Positions 8,841 to 18,364 are shown, counted from the first letter of the stretch. The stretch: 64,000 nucleotides of DNA from Corynebacterium meridianum (GCF_016342265.1 NZ_JAEIOS010000011.1:248001-312000), one strand, 5' to 3'. The notes: generated by a model not told the origin, from the sequence alone. Translations and numbers: made by a program.

Positions 8841-11560
8841 CTCCCGGGTGGCCGCGGAACGGTGTCCTCCTCTGTCGCGGACTGCTGTGGCGGTGTACCG
8901 TCATCCAGACCGAGTCTGCGGCGCTCCTCGGCGATGATCTGCCTGGCGAGCTGCGGTTCGGAGATGTCCACCGCGTCGGGCACCTCGGCCGCGTCCGAGG
9001 TCCGGGCGAATGAATCGAACACCCCCCGCTTACCGGCGAGGATCTCCATCATCCTCTCATCGACGGTGTCCGTTCCGATGAGCCGGTGCACGTGCACCGT
9101 TCCTGTCTGCCCCATGCGGTACGCCCGTGCGACCGCCTGGTCCTCCAGGGTCGGTTTCACCTGGGGTTCAGCCAGCACGACAACGGAAGCGGCCTGGATG
9201 TTCAGGCCCTGCCCACCGGCCAGGATCTGGGCCAGCAGGATACTGCCTCCGGGGGCGGTTCCGAAGATGTCGACGAGCTCCTGTCTGTGCTGCGGTGGAA
9301 CCGAACCGTCTATCACCCCGACCACGGACTCCCCGAAGGCGCCCGCGATGATCTCGAGCACATCGAGGAAAAAACTGAATACCAGCACGCGCTTGCCCGC
9401 GGTGCGGGCGTCGGCGACGATCTCCGCGAGTCGGGAGAGCTTGGCCGGTTCCCCCTCCGGGGTGAGCCAGGACGCCCGACGCATGCCCATCCACGACCCC
9501 TCGGCCACACTCTGCCGGTAGAACCGCTGGTCGGTGTCGGTCAGCTCAACCCATTCCGTCTCATCCACCCGTTCCGGGAGTTGATCCAGCACCTGGGCGA
9601 CGTTCCTGCGCAGGTACGCGGGTGCGATCAGACGTCGGAACGTCTCCGCGTCCAGTTCGGCCATTCCCCGCGTGACCAGATCGGGACGGACGATGCGGAC
9701 GAGGTTCACGAACTCGCTGACCCGGTTCTCGAGTGGTGTTCCGGTCAGGAGCAGGACTGTCCCGGATGTCTCCGCGAGGGCGGTGCACGCGATGGTTCTC
9801 TTGGCCCGGGGGTTCTTGATCATGTGGGCCTCATCGATGATGAGCACATCCGGGTCCCCGAGATCCAGGGATCTGGCGCCATCATAGGTGCACACCAGTA
9901 CCCCGCTCCGGTCCCGCCACGCGGTTGCGGCGACCTGTTTGTCGGGTCCGTGGGCGACGAATACCTCCAGGGTGCAGAAGGCTGCGAGTTCCCGCGACCA
10001 GTTCACCACGACGGAGGCCGGGCAGATCACAACCGTGTGCCCGGGTCCCTCTCGTTCCGCGGCCAGATGCGCGGCGACCGCAATGGCCTGAACGGTCTTT
10101 CCCAGACCCATCTCGTCGCCGAGGATGATCCGGCGTTGCACAACCACGAACCGTGCCCCGTAGGACTGGTAACCCCGGAGGTGGAGATCGCCGAAGAAGT
10201 CCCGGTTAAGCCGGACTTTACGGATGCGCTCGATGAGTGCCGCGTCCAGCAGCTCCACGTCTTCCCCGGTGACGGTGTCGAGCCGGAGCAGGTCCGCGAG
10301 GAGCGCCTGGTACCGGGCCGGACGCGAGAGATAGTCGTCCCAGGCTGCGGGACCGGGATCCGTGACCTGTGCCGGCAACAGCAGAGCTGGCCCGGCTGAA
10401 GCCCAGCGGAGATCGTCGAGAAGCTGTTCGAGCGCGCCGTACCCCAGGACGATGACGTCGAACCCCTCCGGTGCCGGCCCGACGGGTAGCTCCCGGAAGA
10501 AGTCAATCAGTCGGTCCCTGCGGGAACGCTCGGTTTCGTCGAGAACGGCAACCTGTTCGTACCGCGCGAGGATCCGGGTGAGCGTCACCGCCTCCGGCAG
10601 CCGGTCCCCGCCGATGTGCCGGGGTGGGTCGGTCATCGCCTCGGATTCCAGGGTGCGGGCCGCCGCCTGAAGGCGGTCAGCCGTCCGACGACCGATCCCG
10701 TTGACCGCCATCAGACGGTCGACCGGCGTGTCAAGGACGTCGGCGACGGAAGTGATACCGGCCTCCGTCAACCCCGTGAATCGGAGTCGATCTTCGGTGA
10801 CCCGTCTGAGCGCCTCCGGGGGAAGCTGTTCCATCAGTTGCCGGGCGCGGCGGCGCCCCAGGGCGGCCAGAGCCTCGTCCGCCTCCGTCCGGAGGGCCGG
10901 TTCCGAGTTCGGGTGCCGGAGTACGCGGTCGACCGCGGTGCGGGCACCCGACAACGTGGCCGCATCGATCCGACCGAACTCGACGCTCACGGGTCCGGCC
11001 CCCTTGAGCACCGCACGCCGCGCGGCCTCCATGCAGTGGTCGGCGGGTGCACCGGGCCCCGGGTTGAGGTGGACCCCGTTGCGACGCTGTTGGTCGGCGG
11101 CCCGCTGCGCGTCCGACAGAACCTCCCGGACCGCGGCCACCGCCCAGCGGGTCCCGGTGTCAGACAGGAGGAAAAAAAGATCGGTGGCGGCGTCCTCCGC
11201 GGTGGGATCGGGTCGGCCCAGGCCGAAAAACCTGCCAATCACCCCGCTCCCCGCCCGGGACGCCGGGTCCCGCAGAGCGTCGATACGCACGACGACCGAC
11301 ACGAGTTCGCGGACGAGGCGACTGAAACCGGGGTGATCGTGCACGACGGTGGCTCGCGCGTAGAGATGGTTCGGCCACTCCGGGGAGTGTGGTGGGACAA
11401 TGTGGACGGACCCGCCGGGTGTCTGACAGTGTGCACCGGTTCCCGGATCCACCGACGGCTCCTCCCCCTCGACCACGTCGAGGAGGCGTACGGCCCGCGT
11501 GGCGAGGGATCTGATGTCATCTGCATCTCTCAATAGGGCCCGCAGCTGGGTTCTGTCCAT
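8837..11560 (-). CDS. SNF2-family DEAH helicase/ATPase with an internal helix-hairpin-helix
   Basis: 907 aa. The first 450 residues are a poorly recognisable region containing an HhH DNA-binding motif near 285 (LMAVNGIGRRTADRLQAAAR). The C-terminal half is a SNF2/RapA-type motor: Walker A GDEMGLGKTVQAI near 480, LIIDEAHMIKNP near 576, LLTGTPLENRVSEF, and AVARAYRMGQTG near 815. It likely translocates on double-stranded DNA and remodels protein-DNA or RNA polymerase complexes; exact role unknown. Single gene, convergent with arsC and divergent from the TetR gene. Start ATG at 11560. Confidence 0.85.
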   Translation of the reverse strand: MDRTQLRALLRDADDIRSLATRAVRLLDVVEGEEPSVDPGTGAHCQTPGGSVHIVPPHSPEWPNHLYARATVVHDHPGFSRLVRELVSVVVRIDALRDPASRAGSGVIGRFFGLGRPDPTAEDAATDLFFLLSDTGTRWAVAAVREVLSDAQRAADQQRRNGVHLNPGPGAPADHCMEAARRAVLKGAGPVSVEFGRIDAATLSGARTAVDRVLRHPNSEPALRTEADEALAALGRRRARQLMEQLPPEALRRVTEDRLRFTGLTEAGITSVADVLDTPVDRLMAVNGIGRRTADRLQAAARTLESEAMTDPPRHIGGDRLPEAVTLTRILARYEQVAVLDETERSRRDRLIDFFRELPVGPAPEGFDVIVLGYGALEQLLDDLRWASAGPALLLPAQVTDPGPAAWDDYLSRPARYQALLADLLRLDTVTGEDVELLDAALIERIRKVRLNRDFFGDLHLRGYQSYGARFVVVQRRIILGDEMGLGKTVQAIAVAAHLAAEREGPGHTVVICPASVVVNWSRELAAFCTLEVFVAHGPDKQVAATAWRDRSGVLVCTYDGARSLDLGDPDVLIIDEAHMIKNPRAKRTIACTALAETSGTVLLLTGTPLENRVSEFVNLVRIVRPDLVTRGMAELDAETFRRLIAPAYLRRNVAQVLDQLPERVDETEWVELTDTDQRFYRQSVAEGSWMGMRRASWLTPEGEPAKLSRLAEIVADARTAGKRVLVFSFFLDVLEIIAGAFGESVVGVIDGSVPPQHRQELVDIFGTAPGGSILLAQILAGGQGLNIQAASVVVLAEPQVKPTLEDQAVARAYRMGQTGTVHVHRLIGTDTVDERMMEILAGKRGVFDSFARTSDAAEVPDAVDISEPQLARQIIAEERRRLGLDDGTPPQQSATEEDTVPRPPGS

Positions 11561-11701
11561 GGGACCATCCTGCCCGCCCGCCGCCGTACGGGGAAGTCGG
11601 GCGCGCCGCGAAACTGGACAGAACCGGTAGTGGGGACTATCACTTTAAGGAAGGTCCGCACCCACGGGCCACACAACCGTCCCCCACAGTTGGAGAATCC
11701 G

Positions 11702-12280
11702 TTGCGCGCCGACGCACTCGAACGCCGGAACCGAATCATCGACACCGCATGTGAGCTCTTCCGCGGTCAACCCGGCACCGTCCCTCTGGAGGTCATCGCG
11801 GAGCGGGCCGATGTCGGTATCGCGACGCTGTACCGGAACTTCCCGGACCGGGAGTCACTCCTCCACGCGTGCGGTGCGAGGCTGTTCACCCGGGCGATCG
11901 AACTCCAGCACTCGGTTCTCGCGGAGTTCCACCGGGATCCGGAGGGCCGGTGGCTCCACTACGTCGATTCCCTGGTCGACATGGGTCTCGGGACCCTGGT
12001 TGCGGCCTTCGCCCCCGACGATCTGACACTCCTCCCGTCCGACGTGATGGATCTCCGCCAGCGCACCGCGAAACTCGGCAACACGATCCTGGAGGAAGCG
12101 AAGAAGCACGGACTCGTCGAGGCGTCGATCCAGCACGACACCTTCATCATCGGCCTGCTGACCGTGGCCCGCCCCCCGGTACCCGGTGTTCTGTCCCTCG
12201 AGCCGAACATCACCACAAATCTCGTGGAGATCTTTCTCTCCGGTCTGCGGCACGGAACTCTCCGCCCACTCAGGTACTGA
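11702..12280 (+). CDS. TetR/AcrR-family transcriptional regulator
   Basis: About 192 aa. The N-terminal helix-turn-helix is clear (RNRIIDTACELFRG... VIAERADVGIATLYRNFPD), followed by a C-terminal ligand domain without recognisable identity. A TTG at 11702 with GGAG 6 nt upstream is preferred; a GTG at 11630 would add 24 Pro-rich residues but lacks a ribosome site. It is divergent from the SNF2 helicase, so it may control that gene or itself. The AGTG-N8-CACT repeat around 11629-11644 is a possible operator. The lipoprotein gene is convergent, with a gap of only 9 bases. Confidence 0.85.
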   Translation: MRADALERRNRIIDTACELFRGQPGTVPLEVIAERADVGIATLYRNFPDRESLLHACGARLFTRAIELQHSVLAEFHRDPEGRWLHYVDSLVDMGLGTLVAAFAPDDLTLLPSDVMDLRQRTAKLGNTILEEAKKHGLVEASIQHDTFIIGLLTVARPPVPGVLSLEPNITTNLVEIFLSGLRHGTLRPLRY

Positions 12281-12289
12281 TACCCCGGG

Positions 12290-12934
12290 TCACCAGAACC
12301 AGGCCACCGGGCCCCCTTCCGGATCACGGCAGTCGAACAGGATGTTTCCCTTCTCCACGCACCGGACAGCCCGCCCGTCGCCGACGTCGACGGCCCGCGG
12401 ATGAGTGAAATGCACGTTGTCGACGGCGTCCTCATTCTCGAAGGCCGCGGCCATCACCGCCTCAGCGGATCCGCAGCCGCCGGGTTCCGGGGCGGCGATG
12501 TAGTGGACCCCGTAGAATCCACCGGCGGCACAGATCACGGCGGACTCACCGAGCACCTCGGTCCGGTCACCGGGGTAAAGCGGATCGGCGGGCATCCTGG
12601 CGGCCAACCCGGGATCGTAGTCGGCCCCGCCCCACCGCTTCGCCGCCAGGTCCGGAACCTCGGGCGTGGCGCCCGCGTCCCCGCTGTCATCCGCCACCGC
12701 CCCGGAAGGCGTCGTCGTCTCCCCGGTATCCCCCGGCCGTGCAGCCGCGCCATCACCGGATTCCGGGATCGGTTCCGTCACGTCCGGCGTCGTGGTGACC
12801 GCCGTCGACACCGAGGTCGGCGCACCCCGGTCCGGCTCAACCGGAGCACCGGGATCAGCCTTTCCACACCCGGCACCGAGAAGCGCCGTGACCAGGAGTA
12901 CCGCCATGAGATCCGCTCCACGGTTGCTGCTCAT
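12290..12934 (-). CDS. Predicted secreted lipoprotein, function unknown
   Basis: 214 aa. Signal peptide followed by a lipobox LGAGC with Cys23, then a long Pro/Thr/Asp-rich linker (to about 90) and a C-terminal domain containing Cys residues (VICAAGG, PGGCGSAE, VRCVEKG, LFDCRD) that could form two disulfides. The start was fixed at 12934 by AGGAGG six nt upstream; an open frame runs further upstream without support. Not recognised beyond its export features. It is divergent from the HEPN-like/CBS gene with 116 bases between. Confidence 0.75.
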   Translation of the reverse strand: MSSNRGADLMAVLLVTALLGAGCGKADPGAPVEPDRGAPTSVSTAVTTTPDVTEPIPESGDGAAARPGDTGETTTPSGAVADDSGDAGATPEVPDLAAKRWGGADYDPGLAARMPADPLYPGDRTEVLGESAVICAAGGFYGVHYIAAPEPGGCGSAEAVMAAAFENEDAVDNVHFTHPRAVDVGDGRAVRCVEKGNILFDCRDPEGGPVAWFW

Positions 12935-13037
12935 CGTTTTCCTCCTCAGGGAATCCGGGACCACGCCGGCAGAATCCGGCACCGTTGATCCGCCCGATTC
13001 TACAGCTCCCCCGCGGGCGCACGAATCGCAGTCCAGC

Positions 13038-13043
13038 TACAGT
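13038..13043 (+). promoter_or_regulatory. -10 box (TACAGT) for a leaderless start
   Basis: TACAGT is 7 nt before the GTG at 13051 and no Shine-Dalgarno sequence is present, supporting a leaderless mRNA and the chosen start. Confidence 0.5.
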
Positions 13044-13050
13044 GGTGGGC

Positions 13051-13818
13051 GTGTCTGACGCCAGTGAATCCACCGCCGGAAACTTCTCCGTGACGAAGCC
13101 CGGAAAGTCCTCCGCCACGGAGTTCCTCGCGGCCTTCAACCAGATCGAGGCGTTTCTCCGGGACTCCCTCGACGCACGGAAATCAGACTCGTTCACCTGG
13201 ATGGTCCGCCAGCTCGTGAAACGTAACCGGTTGACCCGTTCCCAGTCGGATGCGCTCCATTCTTTCGCGGACCTACGGAATGCGATCAGCCACGGCGAGT
13301 ACCACGACGGACACCCGATCGCGGACCCCCGACCCGATGTCGTCGATGAGATCGGCCGTCTCCGGGATGTACTGCTGGCGGCACCAACCGTGCTCGGTGT
13401 CCTGAAGCAGGACCGGATCGTCCGGTTCTCTCCCGCAACCGGGGTGACGGAGGTGCTGTCCGCCATCCGGGAGCACGGCTACGCGCAGTTCCCCGTCTAC
13501 GACACGGACGGTTACCACCGGCTGCTCACAGCGCGCACCGTCGCCAGGTGGGTGGCACACGATCTCGCGGACAACGGCCGGCTGGATGCCGGAACCGTCG
13601 CCGACATCCTCCGCTTCGCAGAACCGCAGGACAGAGCCGTCCTGGCATCCAGGACAACCACGGTCCCTGAGATGCTGGAGCTTCTCGGTACCCGGGACTC
13701 CCGGGGACAGCTGCCCGATGCCGTGATCGTGACGGAGCACGGGAAACGGGATCAGCTGCCGCTCATCATCGTGGTCGCGGCAGACATACCCGCGCTGCTC
13801 GATGCCGTGGAGTTCTGA
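13051..13818 (+). CDS. HEPN-like domain fused to a CBS-pair protein
   Basis: 255 aa from GTG 13051. Residues 20-112 are all-helical and contain R76-NAIS-H81 inside LHSFADLRNAISHG, which matches the RxxxxH signature of HEPN ribonuclease/nucleotide-binding domains. Residues about 118-175 form a CBS motif (DRIVRFSPATGVTEVLSAI, then AQFPVYDTDG), and the remainder looks like a second, degenerate CBS. CBS pairs usually bind adenosyl nucleotides. A nucleotide-gated RNase or sensor is therefore possible, but this is inference; annotation as a plain CBS protein would be the conservative choice. It is divergent from a lipoprotein gene and convergent with hisS. Confidence 0.7.
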   Translation: MSDASESTAGNFSVTKPGKSSATEFLAAFNQIEAFLRDSLDARKSDSFTWMVRQLVKRNRLTRSQSDALHSFADLRNAISHGEYHDGHPIADPRPDVVDEIGRLRDVLLAAPTVLGVLKQDRIVRFSPATGVTEVLSAIREHGYAQFPVYDTDGYHRLLTARTVARWVAHDLADNGRLDAGTVADILRFAEPQDRAVLASRTTTVPEMLELLGTRDSRGQLPDAVIVTEHGKRDQLPLIIVVAADIPALLDAVEF

Positions 13819-13845
13819 TCCTCGCCCACCCGGATTCCCTGGATG

Positions 13846-15126
13846 TCAGGCGCTGAGACGTCCCTGCAGGTGGGTGACCAGCTCTGCCAGAGGCACGTCG
13901 ATCTGCTCGTGGGCGGCGAGATCCTTGACCGCCACCATCCCCGATTCGAGTTCCCGGTCCCCGAGGACGAGTGCAAACCGCGCGCCGGCACGGTCCGCGC
14001 CCTTCATAGCGCCTTTGAGTCCGCGGGCCCCGAAGGACATGTCGGCGCTGATTCCGGCGACTCGGAGCCGGTCGATCTCGACGGCCATCCGCCTGCGCGC
14101 CGCGGCTCCCATCGCGACACCGTAGACGGCGACGCGGGATCCGTCGGAGACTCTGATTTTCTCCGCCTGCAGCGCGAGGAGCGCACGGTCGACACCGAGT
14201 CCGAATCCGATACCGGAGAGCTCCTGTCCACCGAGTTGCGCCATGAGACCGTCGTACCTGCCGCCACCGCCGATGCCCGACTGCGCACCGAGGCCGTCGT
14301 GCACGAACTCGAAGCACGTGCGGGTGTAGTAGTCCAGTCCACGGACCAGCCGCGGGGCCAGGGTGTACGTGACCCCCATGTCGTCCAACAGCCCCGTGAC
14401 CGTCTCGAAGTGCCCGCGACAGTCGGGGCACAGGTGATCCGGCATGAGCGGAGCGTCCGCGGTCATCTCCTGGACCTCGGGGCGCTTGTCGTCGAGCACC
14501 CGCAACGGATTGAGCTCAGCCCGCTCCCGGGTCGCCTCATCCAGAGGAAGGCCCAGGAGGAATTCCTGCAGCTTCCGCCGGTACGCCGGACGGCAGGCCC
14601 CGTCACCGAGGCTGGTCATCTCGAGCCGGAACCCGGTCAGTCCGATGCTGCGGAAGCAGCGGTCCGCGAGCGCGACGGTCTCGGCGTCGAGCGCCGGGTC
14701 GTCCACGCCGACCGCCTCGACACCGACCTGCTGCAGCTGGCGGTAGCGGCCGGCCTGCGGACGTTCGTAGCGGAAGAAGGGGCCGGCGTAGGACAGCTTC
14801 ACCGGCAGCTGACCACGATCGAGGTTGTGTTCGATCACCGCGCGCATGACGCCGGCGGTCCCCTCCGGGCGCAGCGTCACGGAGCGTCCACCGCGATCCT
14901 CGAAGGTGTACATCTCCTTGCTGACCACGTCGGTGGACTCGCCCACCCCACGGGCGAACAGTCCGGTCTCCTCGAAGACGGGAAGCTCTATGTGCTCGTA
15001 GCCCGCGAGTCGGGTCTGCCGGGTGAACGTCTCACGCACCGTCAGAAACTCGGGGGAGGCGGGCGGAACATAGTCCGGGACACCCTTCGGGGCGGAAAAC
15101 GGCTGTGGTTTCGGGGAATCGTTCAC
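13846..15126 (-). CDS. hisS: Histidyl-tRNA synthetase
   Basis: 426-aa class II synthetase. Motifs seen: [14 protein letters not shown] (motif 1/2 region), [16 protein letters not shown], the HisA-type [23 protein letters not shown], and [11 protein letters not shown] (motif 3), plus a C-terminal anticodon domain. GTG at 15126 fits the family ([19 protein letters not shown]) and sits 8 nt after a perfect TATACT, so it is probably leaderless. The longer frame to 15183 is unsupported. It precedes nothing on its strand; the MBL gene is 80 bases upstream in transcription order. Confidence 0.96.
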   Translation of the reverse strand: MNDSPKPQPFSAPKGVPDYVPPASPEFLTVRETFTRQTRLAGYEHIELPVFEETGLFARGVGESTDVVSKEMYTFEDRGGRSVTLRPEGTAGVMRAVIEHNLDRGQLPVKLSYAGPFFRYERPQAGRYRQLQQVGVEAVGVDDPALDAETVALADRCFRSIGLTGFRLEMTSLGDGACRPAYRRKLQEFLLGLPLDEATRERAELNPLRVLDDKRPEVQEMTADAPLMPDHLCPDCRGHFETVTGLLDDMGVTYTLAPRLVRGLDYYTRTCFEFVHDGLGAQSGIGGGGRYDGLMAQLGGQELSGIGFGLGVDRALLALQAEKIRVSDGSRVAVYGVAMGAAARRRMAVEIDRLRVAGISADMSFGARGLKGAMKGADRAGARFALVLGDRELESGMVAVKDLAAHEQIDVPLAELVTHLQGRLSA

Positions 15127-15134
15127 GGGTCCAG

Positions 15135-15140
15135 AGTATA
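15135..15140 (-). promoter_or_regulatory. -10 box (TATACT) of hisS, leaderless
   Basis: TATACT on the minus strand, 8 nt before the GTG start of hisS, with no ribosome site between. Strong support for transcription starting at the start codon. Confidence 0.6.
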
Positions 15141-15205
15141 GGGGATCCGGTTTACCGCACCCGCTTCCGGGCGGACGGACCACCGGCCTCCCGCCCCCGG
15201 GGAGG

Positions 15206-15853
15206 TCAGCCCCGATTCAGCGCGAGGAGGAACGGGTTCGATCGACGCTCCGCGCGCATCGTCGTCACCGGCCCGTGTCCGGGCAGAACCTGCAGCCGGT
15301 CATCGAGGCCGAGGACCTCCTCGCGGAGGGTGCGGTCCATGGCGGCCGGGTCCGAGGCCGGCAGATCGGTGCGCCCGATCGCCCCACGGAACAGGACGTC
15401 GCCGGACAAGCAGATCCCCGCCCCGATCAACAGCGAGCTGCCCGGCGAATGCCCCGGTGCGTGGCGGACGGTGAAATCGGTACCCGCGAGATTCAGCTGC
15501 ACCCCGTGTTCGAGGTCACGGACCTTGGCCGGACGGGTCATCTGATCGGCGGTGAACAGCTGGACCGACGCCGCGGAGACACCCACTGACGGGTCGTCGA
15601 GCATCATCCGGTCTCCGGGATGGATGTAGACTGGGACGCCGGAGGGATTCGCCAGGGTGCCCGAGTCGCGGGTGTGGTCGATGTGCCCGTGGGTCAGGAC
15701 GACCGACTCCAGGGTGAGTCCACGTTCCTGCAGAATCTCGTTGACCCGCTGCGCGGCGTGCATTCCCGGATCGACCACGACGCACCTGTTCCCCTCGACG
15801 AGTAACCAGGTGTTGGTCTGGTACGGGCCCGCTGCGAATCCGAGAATCTCCAT
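15206..15853 (-). CDS. MBL-fold metallo-hydrolase (glyoxalase II-like)
   Basis: 215 aa with the metal motif THGHIDH (H55, H57, D59, H60), VVDPG near the N-terminus, a later HAPGHSPGS histidine, LSGDVLF and LPGHGP. This places it in the beta-lactamase-fold hydrolases close to glyoxalase II/YcbL; true substrate unknown. Located between hisS and the cyclophilin gene, as in mycobacteria. ATG 15853 is 6 nt after TACGAT (15860-15865), so a leaderless transcript is likely; the much longer open frame upstream runs into the divergent cyclophilin gene and was rejected. Confidence 0.9.
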   Translation of the reverse strand: MEILGFAAGPYQTNTWLLVEGNRCVVVDPGMHAAQRVNEILQERGLTLESVVLTHGHIDHTRDSGTLANPSGVPVYIHPGDRMMLDDPSVGVSAASVQLFTADQMTRPAKVRDLEHGVQLNLAGTDFTVRHAPGHSPGSSLLIGAGICLSGDVLFRGAIGRTDLPASDPAAMDRTLREEVLGLDDRLQVLPGHGPVTTMRAERRSNPFLLALNRG

Positions 15854-16010
15854 GGCGACATCGTAACGGCTGGACGCCCGCCCGGGCACCCGAACCCCGC
15901 GAGTGCGTTGGCGTGAAGCACCCGGGCTAGGATGGGCGGGAAAGTTCACCATCACCGGACACCCGTGACAGCGGTTTCCGGCCGACCAGATCCGACCAGG
16001 GGACGAAACG

Positions 16011-16868
16011 TTGACCAGTAACAGAACCCGCCGAACAGAAGCGATGACGAAGCTCGAGCAGGAGCTGAAGAGCCGGGACCGCGCCGAGAAGACGAAACCT
16101 CTCACCGTCGCCCTGGCTTCGTTGACGGTCATCGCCCTCATCGTGGGTGGAATATGGTTCCTGAGCACACAGACCGGCTCCGACGACGCCACTCTCGAAG
16201 CCTCGGAACAGGCGTCACAGACCACCGCGGCCGACGCGGCCCCCATCGCACTCACCGGCAGCCGTTCCACCGGCCTCGGCGACACCGTGTCCTGCACCTA
16301 TGATTCCGCGGGCCAACCGGCGGCGCGCGAGGTCGACACCCCGACCCACACCACGGATGTACCCGCCACCGGCACCGTCGAGCTGACCCTGAACACCAAC
16401 AAGGGCCCGATTCCGCTGACTCTCGACCGGGCCGCTTCGCCCTGCACGGTGAATGCCATCGAGCATCTCGCCTACAACAAGTACTACGACGACACGGTGT
16501 GTCACCGGCTCACGACCTCCGGAATCCACGTGCTGCAGTGCGGTGACCCGACGGGAACCGGGACCGGCGGGCCGGGCTTCGTATTCCCGAACGAGTACCC
16601 CACCGATGACGTCGATGATTCGAACGCGCCCGTGATCTATCCGCGTGGTTCCATCGCTATGGCCAATTCGGGCCCCGGCACCAACGGTTCCCAGTTCTTC
16701 CTGAACTACCGGGATTCGACCCTCCCGGCCCAGTACACCTACTTCGGGACGGTGTCCGACGAGGGCCTGGCCACTCTCGACCAGATCGCGGAGGCGGGCG
16801 TCTCCGGTGGCGGGACCGATGGTGCCCCCGCTGAGGAGGTCCGGATCACCACCGCGACGCTCGGCTAA
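16011..16868 (+). CDS. Membrane-anchored cyclophilin-type peptidyl-prolyl isomerase
   Basis: 285 aa. Charged cytoplasmic N-terminus, one membrane anchor (about 31-52), a Ser/Thr/Ala linker, and an extracytoplasmic cyclophilin domain (about 125-285) with GFVFPNEYP-like substrate-channel elements and NSGPGTNGSQFFLNY. It probably assists folding of exported proteins. TTG start at 16011 is preceded by AGGGGA at a proper distance. Two Cys residues in the domain (CTVNAI, CHRLTTSG, LQCGD) hint at oxidative folding outside the cell. The next three genes downstream also encode exported proteins, though a functional link is only inference. Confidence 0.9.
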   Translation: MTSNRTRRTEAMTKLEQELKSRDRAEKTKPLTVALASLTVIALIVGGIWFLSTQTGSDDATLEASEQASQTTAADAAPIALTGSRSTGLGDTVSCTYDSAGQPAAREVDTPTHTTDVPATGTVELTLNTNKGPIPLTLDRAASPCTVNAIEHLAYNKYYDDTVCHRLTTSGIHVLQCGDPTGTGTGGPGFVFPNEYPTDDVDDSNAPVIYPRGSIAMANSGPGTNGSQFFLNYRDSTLPAQYTYFGTVSDEGLATLDQIAEAGVSGGGTDGAPAEEVRITTATLG

Positions 16869-17154
16869 CCACGGGACGGTGGATTTGTGATGAACCGGGC
16901 CCCGGGATCCGTTGAGTTCCACCACTGACGGGTCCCCGGGAGCCGCGAACTCTCCGGGGCGGCGTCTACGGCACCCCCGATATCCGGGTTTCACTCCACC
17001 CGCTGTCAACGCCCGGCACTTGACAAAGCCTAGAATACGCTGTGATTTTCTTAAACACGCCGTGTGATCCGCCCCAGATATGGTGACTGCTCCACATGAG
17101 CGGTTACGCTGTGTGTCAGTCCCACCGCTTCTCGACATTGAAAAAGGAACATCC

Positions 17155-17592
17155 ATGAAGCTGCTGTCCCGCAAGTCACTCGTTTCCGCCGCCGCGGTCA
17201 TCGCCCTTTCAACCTCCGGCCTCGCCGCGCCCGCCATCGCGGCCGACGCCCCGGCATCGACCACCGCCGCCACCACCACGGCAGCCCAGGATGACAAGGA
17301 CACCAAGACCGACGAGGAGACCCCGAAGAAGGACGGCTCCTCCGTCGACAAGATCACCGAGGGTTCCTCCGACTCCAAGGGCAATTCCTCCGAGGGCTCC
17401 TCCGACAGCGGCTCATCCGAGGACACGAAGACCTGCCTCAAGAACGGCAAGGAGAAGCCGTGCACGCCGATCGACTACTACGTGTCCAAGATCAGCGGCT
17501 GGGTCAAGATGCTCACCACCGTCGCCTCACTCTTCACCGCGATCTTCGCGATCAGCAACGCGATCCAGAAGGTCACCAAGATCGCCGGCTAG
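17155..17592 (+). CDS. Small secreted protein, tandem paralog 1
   Basis: 145 aa. Sec signal peptide (1-29, cleavage after APAIA), then an acidic Ser/Thr-rich low-complexity region (30-105), with Cys94 and Cys103 that could form a 10-residue loop, then a hydrophobic/amphipathic helix (109-142) with GWVKMLTTVASLFTA. The helix is shared almost word for word with paralog 2. No known domain recognised. AAGGA lies 6-7 nt before the ATG. A TTGACA at 17020-17025 is a plausible -35 about 130 bases upstream. The Ser-rich linker plus terminal helix would fit a cell-envelope peptide or channel component (inference). Confidence 0.85.
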   Translation: MKLLSRKSLVSAAAVIALSTSGLAAPAIAADAPASTTAATTTAAQDDKDTKTDEETPKKDGSSVDKITEGSSDSKGNSSEGSSDSGSSEDTKTCLKNGKEKPCTPIDYYVSKISGWVKMLTTVASLFTAIFAISNAIQKVTKIAG

Positions 17593-17637
17593 TCGAGCCC
17601 TGACCGACTGTCGGACCGGTGAACCGGTCAGATCATG

Positions 17638-17678
17638 GAGGGGGTACCCATCTTTTCCCGGTGGATACCCTCTTTTTT
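17638..17678 (+). terminator. Rho-independent terminator after paralog 1
   Basis: Stem of about 11 bp (17639-17650 with 17662-17672) followed by a run of six T residues at 17673-17678, 46 bases past the stop. Canonical intrinsic terminator, isolating paralog 1 from paralog 2. Confidence 0.8.
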
Positions 17679-17817
17679 GGCGCGCACTTCAGCCGGGCAG
17701 TCCCCGGGCGATGACACTCCGCTGGTCCGGGAAAGACAATCGACACATCTTTGGGCTATCATGATCGCCAGGTATCCAATCCCTCCATGCCCCCCCCCTT
17801 CCACGACAAGGAATCCC

Positions 17818-18165
17818 ATGAAGCTGATCTCCCGCAAGGCACTCATCGCAGCCGCGACCACCGTTGCGCTGTCCACCTCCGCACTCACCGCCCCGGCCTT
17901 CGCCGAGGATGACGCGGTCGCACCGGAGAGCTCCGTCTCGAACCTCACCGACGGCAGCTCCGACACCGACGGCTCCTCCGTCGGTTCCTCCAGCGATCCG
18001 ATCACCTACCTCGATGAGAAGGGCGAGTCGAAGACGACCACGAAGCTGGACTACTACTCGAAGAAGATCGGTTCCTGGGTCAAGATGCTGACCACGATCG
18101 CTTCCCTGTTCACCGCGGTCTACTCGATCAGCAACGCCATCCAGAAACTCACCCCGAAGGCGTAG
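17818..18165 (+). CDS. Small secreted protein, tandem paralog 2
   Basis: 115 aa, the shortest of the three. Signal peptide 1-29 (APAFA before EDD), a short Ser/Asp-rich linker (30-75), and a C-terminal helix (79-112) containing GSWVKMLTTIASLFTA and ISNAIQK, matching paralog 1 in about 26 of 33 positions by eye; it lacks the Cys pair. AAGGA precedes the ATG by 6 nt. The frame is open upstream to 17635 but that part overlaps the previous terminator. A TATCAT hexamer near 17757-17762 could be its -10. Function unknown. Confidence 0.85.
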   Translation: MKLISRKALIAAATTVALSTSALTAPAFAEDDAVAPESSVSNLTDGSSDTDGSSVGSSSDPITYLDEKGESKTTTKLDYYSKKIGSWVKMLTTIASLFTAVYSISNAIQKLTPKA

Positions 18166-18184
18166 CCCCGGCTTCCACCACGAC

Positions 18185-18227
18185 GAAGCGGTTCCCCGGC
18201 TCCGGGGAGCCGCTTCTCCGTGTTTTT
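18185..18227 (+). terminator. Rho-independent terminator after paralog 2
   Basis: Stem of about 15 bp with one bulge (GAAGCGG..CCGCTTC outer, CCCCGG..CCGGGG inner) then TTTTT at 18223-18227. It begins 20 bases after the stop codon. Confidence 0.85.
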
Positions 18228-18364
18228 GTAACGTATTCCCAGCGAATGATGATGTACTGTGCAGTTCAGGTGTTGACAGTTACCCGACCGAGACACCCGC
18301 GGTGGTTTCCCGTAACTTCCGTGGCCCCGTACACCCAATTCCATTCTGAGGATCCCCCATCACC

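Noticed and set aside
15854..16297. N-terminal extension of the MBL protein
   Set aside because: Would overlap the divergent cyclophilin gene and place unrelated sequence before the conserved [14 protein letters not shown] start.
16897..16945. Terminator after the cyclophilin gene
   Set aside because: Only a weak, interrupted inverted repeat with no T-tract.
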